Source: an uncultured Actinomycetes bacterium (GTDB lineage Bacteria; Actinomycetota; Acidimicrobiia; Acidimicrobiales; RAAP-2). Taken from it: 64,000 nucleotides of DNA. Below the pieces are notes generated by a model. It saw nothing but the letters and a program-made list of their open reading frames with translations, did no database searches and was not told the origin of the DNA. Positions 1-8,932 of this stretch are shown here, one piece after another; the stretch's first letter is position 1, and every line of letters starts with the position of its first letter. The stretch covers positions 1 through 64,000 of the forward strand of contig CAIKCI010000016.1 of the NCBI GenBank assembly GCA_903825895.1, read 5' to 3'. The position numbers and the translations under genes are program-made.

Positions 1-552
1 GGCTTTTTTGTCCTTCAGACTTCCATGAAAGGACTGGCAAGATGGCTTTCTGATCATGCAGGATTCATCCCAGGTTTTAAAGTAACCACGCCGACGTACA
101 CCTCGAGTTTTTTTATCGCAGGGACGCTCGTCGGCATCATGATTATGCCCATCATTACTGCGCTCTGTCGTGAGGTGTTCTCCCTCACACCACTTGGCGA
201 GCGAGAAGGGGCAGTCTCACTCGGAGCGAGTCGAGCGCGAGTTATTAAAGATGTTGTCTTTCCCTTCTCGAAGGCGGGGATGGTTGGCGCCATCATGCTG
301 GGTTTGGGTCGAGCATTGGGCGAGGCGATCGCCGTGTCGATCATTATCTCGCTGACCTTTGGATTCCCAAATCACATTTTGCAGCCCGGAGGAACTTCCA
401 TTCCAGCGCTGATTGCGGTGAAGTTCGGATCAGGTGGCGCTCTTGGCGCTGCTGGTCTGCTTGCTGCCGGCCTTGTCCTTTTCGTTCTCACCCTGATTGT
501 CAACCTTTTTGCTGCGAATATTGTGCGTCGTCAAGAAAAGAAGCGACGATGA
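1..552 (+). CDS. pstC: Phosphate ABC transporter permease PstC (3' part)
   Basis: This is the C-terminal part of one of the two membrane subunits of the high-affinity phosphate importer. The reading frame is open to the left edge, so the true start lies outside the window. The visible part has several hydrophobic segments and the cytoplasmic EAA-type loop (EGAVSLGASRARVIKDV), which docks on the ATPase. It is followed by the GLGRALGEAIAVSI segment typical of PstC. The stop overlaps the start of pstA by four bases (ATGA, 549-552), so the two are translationally coupled. The family is clear. PstC rather than PstA is chosen because the next gene carries PstA features. Confidence 0.95.
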   Translation, partial: GFFVLQTSMKGLARWLSDHAGFIPGFKVTTPTYTSSFFIAGTLVGIMIMPIITALCREVFSLTPLGEREGAVSLGASRARVIKDVVFPFSKAGMVGAIMLGLGRALGEAIAVSIIISLTFGFPNHILQPGGTSIPALIAVKFGSGGALGAAGLLAAGLVLFVLTLIVNLFAANIVRRQEKKRR

Positions 553-1799
553 AAAAGAAACGACGAGCAGAAGACACGAAGAATTCAGAGCAAGCAAGTG
601 GACCCCAACGTCGGATCGTGAAGACTCGAGACTTTAAGCCGATTGATGTTGGGTTGCTGACCGTTACCGTGGTGGCGGCGTACTCAATCGTTTGGATTGT
701 CTTCAATCAGCTCACGCTCTTGTCGGGTGAGCCCGGTTTGGTTATCTGTACCGTGGGCGTATTCCTGGCTCTTTACTGGTTCGTTAATCTTCAAATCTAT
801 GGACGACACATGGCCGTCGATCGACTTCTCGGCGGTCTGGTGACCCTCGGCGCGCTCTGTATGATGCTGCCACTTGTCCTGCTTGTCTATTATGTCTTTG
901 CAAAGGGACTTCCTCTGCTTTCGCTGAATCGGTTCACAGAAACCCAAGCAGGGGTGGGCCCGTTGAGCCCCATTTCAAAAGGTGGCTTCCTCCACGCCAT
1001 TGTTGGCACGTTGGAGCAGGTAGCACTCGCAGCGGTGATGGGCATTCCTATCGCAATTTTGACTGCTGTTTTTCTGAATGAAATAGGTGGTCGGATTGCC
1101 TCATCAGTTCGTACAGTTGTGACTGCGATGAGCGGGACACCAGCGATCCTGGCCGGTGTGTTCATTTATTCCATCTGGGTCCTTACGGTGCACGACTATT
1201 CCGGATTCGCTGCGTCACTTGCGCTGGCGATTCTCCTTCTTCCGACGGTGACCCGAGGAACCGAAGAGGTACTGCGCATTGTCCACAACGACCTTAGGGA
1301 AGCTTCAATGGCGCTTGGAGCACCGGACTGGCGAACAGTGTGGTCGGTTGTCCTTCCTACTGCTCGATCGGGTCTGGTGACCTCAATTCTGCTCGGTATC
1401 GCCGTGTCCATCGGGGAAACTGCACCCTTGATTATGACGGTTTTTGGTGCGCAAGTGATGAACGCGAACCCCTTTAAGAACCCCCAAGCAGCGCTGCCGT
1501 TGGTTGTCTTCCAGCAGATTAAGTTGCCGTCGCAATCGGCAGTGGCCCTCGGATTCACTTGCTCGCTCGTGCTGTTCATTATTGTATTCACGCTCTTCGT
1601 CTTGGCTCGAGTCCTCGGAAGCAACTGGCTTCAAAAAGCCTTCCGTGGGCGGACAAAGGGTCCAGGCGAATCATCCAATGAGGCAATCGTTGAAGATTTG
1701 ATGGCCGTCGCTCTTGCACCAGCGATGTCGATGGGTCTTCCTTCCGATTACGAAAAGCCGAGGGATGAATACGACCCAGACGAAGATACGAGGACGTAA
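549..1799 (+). CDS. pstA: Phosphate ABC transporter permease PstA
   Basis: This is the second permease subunit of the phosphate importer, 416 residues. Transmembrane segments begin around residues 35-100, and the binding-protein-dependent permease domain occupies about 145-370. The EAA-loop is around 245-265 ([18 protein letters not shown]), and the [20 protein letters not shown] segment is characteristic of PstA. The start is fixed by the ATGA overlap with pstC. The protein is longer than usual for PstA because of an N-terminal charged leader and an acidic C-terminal tail of about 40 residues after the last membrane segment. A 55-base gap with its own ribosome-binding site separates it from pstB. 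Confidence 0.95.
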   Translation: MKKKRRAEDTKNSEQASGPQRRIVKTRDFKPIDVGLLTVTVVAAYSIVWIVFNQLTLLSGEPGLVICTVGVFLALYWFVNLQIYGRHMAVDRLLGGLVTLGALCMMLPLVLLVYYVFAKGLPLLSLNRFTETQAGVGPLSPISKGGFLHAIVGTLEQVALAAVMGIPIAILTAVFLNEIGGRIASSVRTVVTAMSGTPAILAGVFIYSIWVLTVHDYSGFAASLALAILLLPTVTRGTEEVLRIVHNDLREASMALGAPDWRTVWSVVLPTARSGLVTSILLGIAVSIGETAPLIMTVFGAQVMNANPFKNPQAALPLVVFQQIKLPSQSAVALGFTCSLVLFIIVFTLFVLARVLGSNWLQKAFRGRTKGPGESSNEAIVEDLMAVALAPAMSMGLPSDYEKPRDEYDPDEDTRT

Positions 1800-1854
1800 T
1801 TCAGATGCGGAGGAATCGGTTCCCACTTCCAACCAACGAAAGAATGAGGACGTT

Positions 1855-2709
1855 ATGACATCCATTGATTCGACACAAGAGCCCCGGTTGGTGGCGTCGT
1901 CGGCCAAAGTGCAGAGTAATGCTGTTTCACTCGGCGTTGAAGCGGGTGAACTGGTAGCGAAGGGCGTGTGCGCCTGGTTTAGTGGTCGACTGGTCCTCGC
2001 TGACGTGGATCTTGAGATGGAGCGCAAAAAGGTCACCGCCTTGATTGGGCCCTCTGGTTGTGGAAAGTCGACCTTCCTGCGCATCTTGAATCGAATGCAT
2101 GAGACCATCAACGGCGCAGAACTCGCTGGCTCCGTTGAGTTAAATGGAGAGGACATCTACTCCCCGCAGCAGCGGGCGACGACGGTGCGCCGTCATATTG
2201 GAATGGTATTTCAGCGCCCGAACCCATTCCCGGCAATGACGATTGAGCAAAACGTTCTCTCTGGGATCCGCTTTAACAGGATCAAGACGGCGAGTAAGGA
2301 TGATCTGATGGAGGAATGTCTTTCGAAAGCTGGCTTGTGGACAGAAGTCAAGGATCGACTGAGCAACCTTGGCGGAGCGCTCTCGGGTGGTCAGCAGCAG
2401 CGACTTTGCATTGCTCGTGCGCTAGCGGTTCGTCCTTCGGTGCTCCTGATGGATGAACCCTGTTCGGCCCTTGACCCCGCGTCGACGTTGCGCATTGAAC
2501 AGACGATTAGTGAAATTAGTGAAGAGGTGACGGTCGTGATCGTGACCCACAATATGCAACAAGCGAATCGTGTCTCGCATTCTTGTGCATTTTTCCTCTC
2601 GGAAAATGGTCAACCTGGACACATTGTTGAAGTGGGAAAAACCGAAAAAATGTTTTCGAATCCAGAAGACCCGAGAACGCTTGACTATGTGAACGGAAGG
2701 TTCGGATGA
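1855..2709 (+). CDS. pstB: Phosphate ABC transporter ATPase PstB
   Basis: This is the ATPase that powers phosphate import, 284 residues. It shows the Walker A motif GPSGCGKS (65-72), a Q-loop glutamine near 120 in [10 protein letters not shown], the signature LSGGQQQR (176-183), Walker B VLLMDEP (196-202) and the switch histidine in VTHNM (232). The frame is open upstream to 1714 inside pstA, but the ATG at 1855 is preceded by TGAGGA at 1845-1850 and gives the normal family length with a short unstructured N-terminus, so it is preferred. The stop overlaps the pstS start by four bases. Confidence 0.95.
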   Translation: MTSIDSTQEPRLVASSAKVQSNAVSLGVEAGELVAKGVCAWFSGRLVLADVDLEMERKKVTALIGPSGCGKSTFLRILNRMHETINGAELAGSVELNGEDIYSPQQRATTVRRHIGMVFQRPNPFPAMTIEQNVLSGIRFNRIKTASKDDLMEECLSKAGLWTEVKDRLSNLGGALSGGQQQRLCIARALAVRPSVLLMDEPCSALDPASTLRIEQTISEISEEVTVVIVTHNMQQANRVSHSCAFFLSENGQPGHIVEVGKTEKMFSNPEDPRTLDYVNGRFG

Positions 2710-4328
2710 TCAACCGAAGTTCTTCTCGCAAACTGCGTTCGCTGTTGCTTGGGCTAATGCTCCTCACCCTTCCTCTCGCTGGTTTGGGAATAAATGCGAC
2801 GCCAGCAAGCGCGGGGTCAACTGTTACTGGAACTGGATCAAGTTACGCGGCAATTGCCATCAACGCATGGGTTTCCCAAGTGTTTACATCGCTCGGCCTG
2901 AACATCAACTATCAAGCCACCTCGTCGGTTATCGGTCTCGAGAACTTTGCCCAGGGCCTTGTGGATTTTGGGGCTTCTGAAATTGGCTACAGTGCCGGGC
3001 AAACGCAATCGTCACCGCCCGCTGGCTATCAGTACATGCCCGATGTCGCAGGAGCAACATGCTTGATGTATAACGTCTCGGGGGCGACCGGACAGCAGGT
3101 TCAACAACTTGAATTGACGCCGGCGCTTATCGGAAAAATTTTTACGGGGCAAATCACCTACTGGAACGACCCTCAGATCACGGCACTCAACCCGACAGCA
3201 CTGTTGTCCCACGTCCCCATTGTGGTTGTCGCCCGCTCAGATGCATCTGGTGATAATTATATTTTCTCAGACTACCTAGCGACCGTTGACCCGGGCGACT
3301 GGAGCGGATTTACCAGAGCGCTGCTCGGCCAACCAGAAGGGCCGTCAGCGACGTGGCCAACGCCATCGGGTGGTGGGACAACGGTTGGGAATTACAACGA
3401 AGGTAACTGGGATTTCCAGGCGGGGTCGGACAACGCTTCAAACTTTGTCGCATCCAGCCTCAATTCGATCACCTACGTAGAAACTGGGTATGCGACTGAA
3501 CACAACATGCCCTGTGCCTACGTGCAGAACGCCTCGGGAGGCTTCATCCGCCCATCAGAACTTGGTGATGCCTATGCCCTCGAGTCAGACCAGATCAACT
3601 TAGCGACGGGCGAGCAAAGTCTTGGCCCAGTGTTTCTGTCGCCGAATCCTCAGGCCTATCCGATTTCTGCTTATAGCTACCTTGTCACGCAAACGAGCGG
3701 AATCAGTGCAGCAAAAGGTGCAGTCTTGAGTGCTTTTATTCTTTTCCTGGCGTGTCAGGGACAGCAATCGGCCGGCAAGTTGGGCTATTCTCCCTTGCCC
3801 ACCAACCTCGTTGTTGCTGACTTCAACGCTATTTCCAAGACCAACGGACATGTGGCTCTGCCGGCGACAATTGATGCGTCAACGTGCCCGAATCCTTACA
3901 TCACGGGCGAACTGCAAAGCCTGGGCGAGCCTCCTCTGCTTGGCGCTCCTACGGGAAGTTATACCGGTGTGAACGCCTCCGGTACCAGTTCGACAGCGAC
4001 CTCAAAGGACGCCGGAACCGGAGGTGCTTCGGCGGTGCTGACACCCAAAAAAGGCGCTGGGGGAACGCAAGCAGCGGGAGGCCAAACTCCTGGGTTGGCA
4101 TTGCTGGCAGCGAATAACAAACTGATGGGGCAATCGGGACCGACCGCCGAAATGATCGGGTGGACACTTGGATTTCTCGCAGTCCTGGGCGTACCCGCCT
4201 TCTTCCTCATTACGGCAACCCGGCGACGAACGTCGGCTGCAACGTTGGCGGCCGAGGGAGTAGCGCTGGAAAATGACGAATCGGCTGGTGACGAAGGTAA
4301 CGAACTCAATGGGAGGAACGAGCGATGA
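2706..4328 (+). CDS. pstS: Membrane-anchored phosphate-binding protein PstS
   Basis: This is the extracellular phosphate-binding subunit, 540 residues. A signal peptide ends near residue 36 (PASA|G). The mature part opens with [15 protein letters not shown], the first phosphate-contact loop. [19 protein letters not shown] (about 137-155) and [12 protein letters not shown] (about 176) are classic PstS signatures. Instead of a lipobox, the protein carries a low-complexity Gly/Ala/Thr linker, one transmembrane helix at about 481-503, an arginine-rich stop-transfer stretch and an acidic tail of about 35 residues. The C-terminal anchor, on a protein well above the usual PstS length, is a feature shared with the next gene. 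Four-base overlaps link it to both neighbours. Confidence 0.93.
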   Translation: MINRSSSRKLRSLLLGLMLLTLPLAGLGINATPASAGSTVTGTGSSYAAIAINAWVSQVFTSLGLNINYQATSSVIGLENFAQGLVDFGASEIGYSAGQTQSSPPAGYQYMPDVAGATCLMYNVSGATGQQVQQLELTPALIGKIFTGQITYWNDPQITALNPTALLSHVPIVVVARSDASGDNYIFSDYLATVDPGDWSGFTRALLGQPEGPSATWPTPSGGGTTVGNYNEGNWDFQAGSDNASNFVASSLNSITYVETGYATEHNMPCAYVQNASGGFIRPSELGDAYALESDQINLATGEQSLGPVFLSPNPQAYPISAYSYLVTQTSGISAAKGAVLSAFILFLACQGQQSAGKLGYSPLPTNLVVADFNAISKTNGHVALPATIDASTCPNPYITGELQSLGEPPLLGAPTGSYTGVNASGTSSTATSKDAGTGGASAVLTPKKGAGGTQAAGGQTPGLALLAANNKLMGQSGPTAEMIGWTLGFLAVLGVPAFFLITATRRRTSAATLAAEGVALENDESAGDEGNELNGRNER

Positions 4329-6580
4329 AGAAAGTTTCCATGCGGCGATTTCTCGTCGGCCTTGTCGTCATTCTTTTGGGCATAGGGATCCTGACCATTC
4401 AAACGACCAGCGCTCACGCAGATACTCTGACAGCTGCCCCCGATTGCCCAAGCAACTGGACTTGTATATCCATGCCCAACAACGGTGGCACACTTCAGGT
4501 GGGCCCGACCCAGGGAGTTGCTCCTCTTGGAGGGGTGCAGCCATTCGTCTATATCAAAGGCTACGGCTTTCATCCAGGCGATGTCCTCCGGGAGCATTTT
4601 TGTTCCTTCGCCCCAGCAACCATGCTGTACTGCGTCGTCACTGCTGGAAGTGCTTTTCTCGGCAACCCGAGCGCGACGCTGTCCGTGATGTCAGATGGAA
4701 CCTTTTCCTACACAACGCAAGTTCCCGTGAATCCTCCGGAAAACGAAACTCCTTTTGATGGCCAAATTCCATCGACGGGTACATCGGGCCCTTTCTACTG
4801 CAGTGGGAAATCGGATTTACCCTGTGGAATCGTGATCACCGATGGGAATCTTGCTAACCCCTACACGAATACACCGAATTCGCAGAACTCCGCAGAAGTT
4901 CCCATTTCCTACGATCTCACACCTCCCGACTGCCCAGGTGCTCAAACCTTGGTCACAACAGAGTCGGACCAAATGATGGCACCGCTGTTGACTTCTGTCG
5001 ACAGGGCTGCCTGCGCTTCGAGCCAGCCATTTGTTCTCTTCAACACAGAGTCAACGGGAGGCGCAGCGGTTCACGATCTTTATCAAAGCGTAAGAAGTAC
5101 GTCGTCAACGGCTGTACGAATTGCCTTCACAACCGATCCAGAAGTGGCTTCACAGCAGGCTGAACTCCCTGCTGGGCACTTCGTCCTCATTCCCGTTGGG
5201 CTGACGTCGGTGGTGACGGCCTTCTCTTCTCAAATTGGGGCGTCTTCAAAGTCATTTTTGCAGCCGGAGCAAAATCTCACCGCCAATATGAATGCCGGAA
5301 TTTTTACGGGTATGTACACTGACGCTGGGCCGCTGACTGATGCCATTGATTGTTCTGGCACCTGCAGCACTCCTCCATGTCTTAATACGAGTAGCTGTTC
5401 GTTGCTGCAATTAGTGACGTCCCACCCTGGCTATTACATGGCGAAGACGTTTGCGGCGCAACCCTTGGCAGTCCAAACCGGCGCAACGCAAGCGCTGACA
5501 AGTTGGATCTGCAATGCTCCGCAAGATTCAGTTCCTTGGGGGACCACGTCAACGGCTGAAGCTGGAACGGCAGCAGACGTTATGCTCGCTGGCCTCGCGC
5601 AAGGGGGTCGCACCATTTCGAGTTGTCCAACGACTGAGATGTGGCCGGCGGAATCAATCAGTAGTTCAAAATGGACGGCGGGGTCGAATCCCTTTGACCA
5701 GTTGAAAGCGATGATTGGCGTGCTGCCACAAGTAGGAACAGGGTATGGATCCTCAGTTGCCGACTTTGCGTACATGTATGAACCATGGGCCCATTACCTC
5801 GGCCTCCAAATTGCCGGAGAGCTGAATGCATCGAACACATTTCAGTTACCCACTGCTGAGTCAATTTATGCTGCGCTCAATGACGCAACGCTCAACCCAG
5901 ATGGGACATTGACGCCGACTTATAACAACACCAGTGACACGCAGGCTTACCCGATGCCAGCAGTCATCTACGCAGCAGTATCAACCGACACGATGGCGGC
6001 CGATCAAAAAGCCAATATTCAAGGAGCGCTCACCAATATTCTGAATCTCACCGGACCGAGTTCGCAGCAATCTGGGGGCGGGGTGCAAGGGGCAAAAATT
6101 AAGGGTGCCGCTGTCTCGTCAGCCACCTTGCCGGATGGCTACTATCCGCTGACGTCAGATCTTTACAAGCAGGCGACGGCTGAAGTCGCTCAGGCAGTCG
6201 GTAACCCCTCCTTCCAGATCAGTAGCGTCTTGCCACAGTTAACGAGCAAGGGTGGTTCTTCGAGTGGCTACTCGAGCCCCTCTTTTAACGCGGGAAGCTA
6301 TGGAGTGAATGGGCAACTGGCCGCTCATGCGGCAGACGGGAAAGGTAGTCAACGCCAGCAAGTACCTTCCTCGAGCCCGCTTTATGGAGCAATTTTCGTT
6401 AGCAATAGTGCCTCGCGCCTCTTGATTCCCGGCACGATAGCGGCCGGGGCCATCGCTCTCTTAATCGGGGTGATGATCATGTCGTGGGGTGCCATTACGT
6501 ATGCGACGAAGAGCGTGTTCTCTCGTCGAGTCTCTGCTGGCGATCCTGAAGTGGATGCTGGCTCTGGAGGAGAAGAGTGA
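4325..6580 (+). CDS. PstS-like membrane-anchored protein with an N-terminal neocarzinostatin-like domain
   Basis: This 751-residue exported protein has a signal peptide ending near residue 32 (SAHA|D). An N-terminal domain (about 40-200) has four cysteines and the pattern GYGFHPGDVLREHFC ... SDGTFS ... FYC ... LPCGIVITDGN, which resembles the neocarzinostatin Ig-like fold. The following segment keeps PstS landmarks: NLTANMNAGIFTGMYTD near 316-333 matches the [17 protein letters not shown] block of the preceding gene, and LPDGYYPLTSDLYKQ near 602 matches the PstS C-terminus. The phosphate-contact loops are not recognisable. A transmembrane helix lies at about 699-726 with a short acidic tail. 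It is probably a divergent PstS paralogue that may bind something else or act as a partner. The PstS relationship is moderately firm and the N-terminal domain is inference. Confidence 0.7.
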   Translation: MKKVSMRRFLVGLVVILLGIGILTIQTTSAHADTLTAAPDCPSNWTCISMPNNGGTLQVGPTQGVAPLGGVQPFVYIKGYGFHPGDVLREHFCSFAPATMLYCVVTAGSAFLGNPSATLSVMSDGTFSYTTQVPVNPPENETPFDGQIPSTGTSGPFYCSGKSDLPCGIVITDGNLANPYTNTPNSQNSAEVPISYDLTPPDCPGAQTLVTTESDQMMAPLLTSVDRAACASSQPFVLFNTESTGGAAVHDLYQSVRSTSSTAVRIAFTTDPEVASQQAELPAGHFVLIPVGLTSVVTAFSSQIGASSKSFLQPEQNLTANMNAGIFTGMYTDAGPLTDAIDCSGTCSTPPCLNTSSCSLLQLVTSHPGYYMAKTFAAQPLAVQTGATQALTSWICNAPQDSVPWGTTSTAEAGTAADVMLAGLAQGGRTISSCPTTEMWPAESISSSKWTAGSNPFDQLKAMIGVLPQVGTGYGSSVADFAYMYEPWAHYLGLQIAGELNASNTFQLPTAESIYAALNDATLNPDGTLTPTYNNTSDTQAYPMPAVIYAAVSTDTMAADQKANIQGALTNILNLTGPSSQQSGGGVQGAKIKGAAVSSATLPDGYYPLTSDLYKQATAEVAQAVGNPSFQISSVLPQLTSKGGSSSGYSSPSFNAGSYGVNGQLAAHAADGKGSQRQQVPSSSPLYGAIFVSNSASRLLIPGTIAAGAIALLIGVMIMSWGAITYATKSVFSRRVSAGDPEVDAGSGGEE

Positions 6581-7482
6581 CCGCCATCCTTGATCGAGAT
6601 GATGTGCAACAAGGTGATGAACGCATCGATGCAGAAGTGGTGCAGACGCAAGGTCGTCGGGGAGAGATTCGTCGAACGGTTGGTCTTACTTTCCTAACGA
6701 TTGGCCTCTGTTTGATTTTGTTTGTCGTCTACGTCTTTGGGTTCACCTCGCTTCAGCAACAGCGCAAGCAGCGACAACTCCTCAACGTCTATACGTCAAC
6801 AGCCGGTGCAGCGCTCTATACGGGCTCGACTCCTCATGATGGATTACCAGTGGGGGTTCTTCACATCCCTGCACTGAATCTCGATCAAGTGGTTGTGCAG
6901 GGAACGTCGCCATCGGATCTCGCGGCGGGTCCGGGAGCGATGCCCAACACCTCGGTATTGGGAACGAAGGGAAATGCAGTCATCGCTGGTCGTAGCTATA
7001 CGGCGAGCGCACCCTTTGGCCAGTTGAGACAACTGAAGGCCAGCGATCAAATCAACGTGGTGACTGCACTTGGATCGTTTAAGTATCGAGTCGTTGGGTC
7101 AGCGAAAGTAGCGGTTCCGGGACAAGTAAATCCCGCATCACCAACCAAGGTTGCCGAGTTAACGCTCCTGACGTCGCAGTCGCTCACCGGCGGTGGAACG
7201 CTCTACGTGAAGGCACTTTTGGTCTCTGCGCCGGCTGCTGCGAGTCGAGCAAAAGTCCCGCCGACGACAACGCAACTCGGCGTAGCGGGTGATCCTTCGG
7301 CGACCATACCAGCGATCATTTGGGGTGCACTTCTTGTGCTTGTCCTCGCCGCCAGCATCATTGCCTATCGTCAGTCTGGTCGGCGGATTGTCGTGGTCTA
7401 TCTTTTGTCTACCCCGATCGTCTTGGCGGTGGCCTTGATGTTCTACTCACAGCTCTATCAGTTAATGCCATCGACGATATGA
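6577..7482 (+). CDS. Sortase-fold membrane protein lacking catalytic residues
   Basis: This 301-residue protein starts at a GTG overlapping the previous stop (GTGA, 6577-6580). A transmembrane helix at 36-56 is followed by a sortase domain (about 88-220) and two C-terminal helices (about 246-264 and 271-290). The fold is recognisable from LHIPALNLDQVVVQG, GNAVIAGRSYTASAPFGQL and ELTLLTSQ. In active sortases the second block reads AGHR and the third reads TLTTC. Here the histidine is Arg139, the cysteine is Ser200, and the arginine expected before LIV is Thr208. The only cysteine (45) is in the first membrane helix. The frame is intact, so this is a pseudoenzyme rather than a broken gene. Its place after two C-terminally anchored binding proteins suggests a scaffold or chaperone role, which is inference. 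Confidence 0.75.
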   Translation: MTAILDRDDVQQGDERIDAEVVQTQGRRGEIRRTVGLTFLTIGLCLILFVVYVFGFTSLQQQRKQRQLLNVYTSTAGAALYTGSTPHDGLPVGVLHIPALNLDQVVVQGTSPSDLAAGPGAMPNTSVLGTKGNAVIAGRSYTASAPFGQLRQLKASDQINVVTALGSFKYRVVGSAKVAVPGQVNPASPTKVAELTLLTSQSLTGGGTLYVKALLVSAPAAASRAKVPPTTTQLGVAGDPSATIPAIIWGALLVLVLAASIIAYRQSGRRIVVVYLLSTPIVLAVALMFYSQLYQLMPSTI

Positions 7483-7967
7483 TTCGGGTCGTGGGATCTA
7501 AAAATATATTTTCTGTAGCGGTTCTTTGCGCAGGCGTCTTGATTGCTGGATGTTCTGGTGGAACAGGCCCGGCTCCAACAAGCTCCACCACATCTTCAAC
7601 AACGACCAGTACCCCGGCTCAAGCAATAACGACGCCAACAGTGATCATTAATGGTCAAAGCGTGACCGTACCCACCAACGTTCCGGGCAAACCGATTACG
7701 CCAAATCTTGAAACTGGTGGACAAGTCATCATCTCTTCAACCGGGATGCTTCCCTACAAAATCTTCGTGAGAGTCGGCCAAACTGTGACATTCACGAATC
7801 TCACGGACAAACCTGTTTCAGTGAAGTCAAAGTTTCAGAACTATTTCTCTTCCGGCCCGATTGCCCCTGGGGGAACCTTCAGCTACTCGTCTCCTACGGG
7901 AATAAGTATCTTGTATAAAACTTCAACCGGGTTTGAAGGAAGATTAATAATTGGTGCCTTCCAGTAG
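7479..7967 (+). CDS. Cupredoxin-like lipoprotein without copper ligands
   Basis: This 162-residue lipoprotein is the last gene of the pst operon. Its ATG overlaps the preceding stop by four bases, which is why the start at 7479 is taken over the longer open frame. The lipobox is LIAGC (cysteine 25), followed by a Ser/Thr/Pro linker. Residues 82-160 read like a plastocyanin-type beta-sandwich (VGQTVTFTNLTDKPV ... GPIAPGGTFSYS ... GRLIIG). The usual copper histidine after the FTN motif is Val113, the Y-x-C-x-x-H site is YKTSTG, and the whole protein contains no histidine. It should not bind type 1 copper. It may serve as a structural or ligand-binding domain at the membrane surface. Fold assignment is moderate and the function is unknown. 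Confidence 0.65.
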   Translation: MIRVVGSKNIFSVAVLCAGVLIAGCSGGTGPAPTSSTTSSTTTSTPAQAITTPTVIINGQSVTVPTNVPGKPITPNLETGGQVIISSTGMLPYKIFVRVGQTVTFTNLTDKPVSVKSKFQNYFSSGPIAPGGTFSYSSPTGISILYKTSTGFEGRLIIGAFQ

Positions 7968-7990
7968 TCACACCTTTCTCAAGGTGCGAC
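7967..7990 (+). terminator. Possible terminator hairpin between convergent genes
   Basis: CACCTT (7971-7976) and AAGGTG (7981-7986) form a six-base-pair stem with a four-base loop. GTC/GAC at 7967-7969 and 7988-7990 extend it after one mismatch. It lies directly after the last pst-operon gene and 23 bases before the stop of the convergent lipoprotein gene. No T-run follows on either strand, so intrinsic termination is uncertain. Confidence 0.4.
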
Positions 7991-8013
7991 TCTTGGGAGA
8001 ACGCTCATGAGTG

Positions 8014-8754
8014 TTAGCCGTGCACCGCTGAAGAATACGAAATCGCCCCCGTTGGGGCGGTGACCGTTACTGGTTTCCCCCAACTATGGAATTTCACTAC
8101 TTCAGATACTTGGGATCCTGAGGAGTTCAATCCAACTTCACCGGCTGCCACAGGGAGATATGTTTTTGGGTCAACATAAAGTCGCAAGGCCCCAGACTTT
8201 ACGGTGATGCTCGCTGGGGCCGCTCCCGAAAGAGGGATTCCTGTCACTCCGTTGATGGTTGTCTGGTTACCAATAGTGATCGATTTTCCGACTGGGATGA
8301 AGGCTTGAATATTAGACGTAATCGTCAGCGTTGCCGAGATTTCCTTGAAAGGTGGATCATTGGGTGCGATGGAAATCCACTGCCCGGCGTACTTGGTCGC
8401 TGCCTCATCGGCAAAGCCAAGGCCGTAGTAGAGCGTGCTGTGGTCACCTCGCACATATGCCAAACCTCCAACAAAGATCACGTCGACGTTTCCACCACCG
8501 CGGTCATAGCGGATGGATTCCGCTGAGGCAGGCGCACTGATCTGAGCAGTAAGCGTCTCGACGGGAGCTTTGGCTTGTCCCTTCTTCGGAGTCTGGGTGG
8601 CAATGACCTTGTACGAAACAGATCCTGCGCTCAACGTTGCTTGGTTTACTTTCGTAATCAATTCCGCCGCCGTCATCGGCGGGGTGGAGGAACATGAAGC
8701 CATGACAGCCGCCAGGGGTAGGGCTGCTAGCCCAGCTAAAACTCGAGATCGCAT
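8014..8754 (-). CDS. LppX/LprG-like lipoprotein
   Basis: This 246-residue secreted lipoprotein has signal sequence MRSRVLAGLAALPLAA and lipobox VMASC (cysteine 21). The rest is a soluble beta-rich domain with alternating polar and hydrophobic strands, ending in a LYVDPKTYLPVAAG-type strand and a KFHSWGKPV block. This resembles the LppX/LprAFG family, whose members in mycobacteria carry lipids or lipoglycans across the periplasm. The next gene upstream on the same strand (8933-9661) is a paralogue with the same layout, including SVSF/SVSY, GEWI/GQWIS and FTSWG/FHSWG blocks. The substrate is not predictable. Confidence 0.7.
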   Translation of the reverse strand: MRSRVLAGLAALPLAAVMASCSSTPPMTAAELITKVNQATLSAGSVSYKVIATQTPKKGQAKAPVETLTAQISAPASAESIRYDRGGGNVDVIFVGGLAYVRGDHSTLYYGLGFADEAATKYAGQWISIAPNDPPFKEISATLTITSNIQAFIPVGKSITIGNQTTINGVTGIPLSGAAPASITVKSGALRLYVDPKTYLPVAAGEVGLNSSGSQVSEVVKFHSWGKPVTVTAPTGAISYSSAVHG

Positions 8755-8878
8755 GGCTCAAATCTACCTCGTAGCGTCAGGGGGTTATCCATTCTGGCGT
8801 GATTTCACTGAAAGATAACCAAAAGATCATGAGGGTCGATCACGACAGAGGTCGGCAATGGAAAACTCGTTGAGCCGC

Positions 8879-8898
8879 AAAAAGACGTCAATCTTTTT
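8879..8898 (-). terminator. AT-rich hairpin after the upstream lipoprotein gene
   Basis: AAAAAGA (8879-8885) and TCTTTTT (8892-8898) are a perfect seven-base inverted repeat with a six-base loop, 35 bases downstream of the stop of the 8933-9661 gene. Read on the minus strand, the second arm ends in a T-run. The stem is nearly all A-T, so as a terminator it would be weak. Confidence 0.35.
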
Positions 8899-8932
8899 AC
8901 GATGGGAGCCCCAACAATGTCAGTAATCTGCT

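Noticed and set aside
1714-1854. Upstream start for pstB inside pstA
   Set aside because: The extension has no family resemblance and the internal ATG at 1855 has a ribosome-binding site at the right distance.
6577-7482. Treating the sortase-like gene as a pseudogene or sequencing artefact
   Set aside because: The frame is intact over 301 codons, coupled on both sides, and three separated catalytic positions are changed by clean substitutions. Error or decay would be expected to bring stops or frameshifts.
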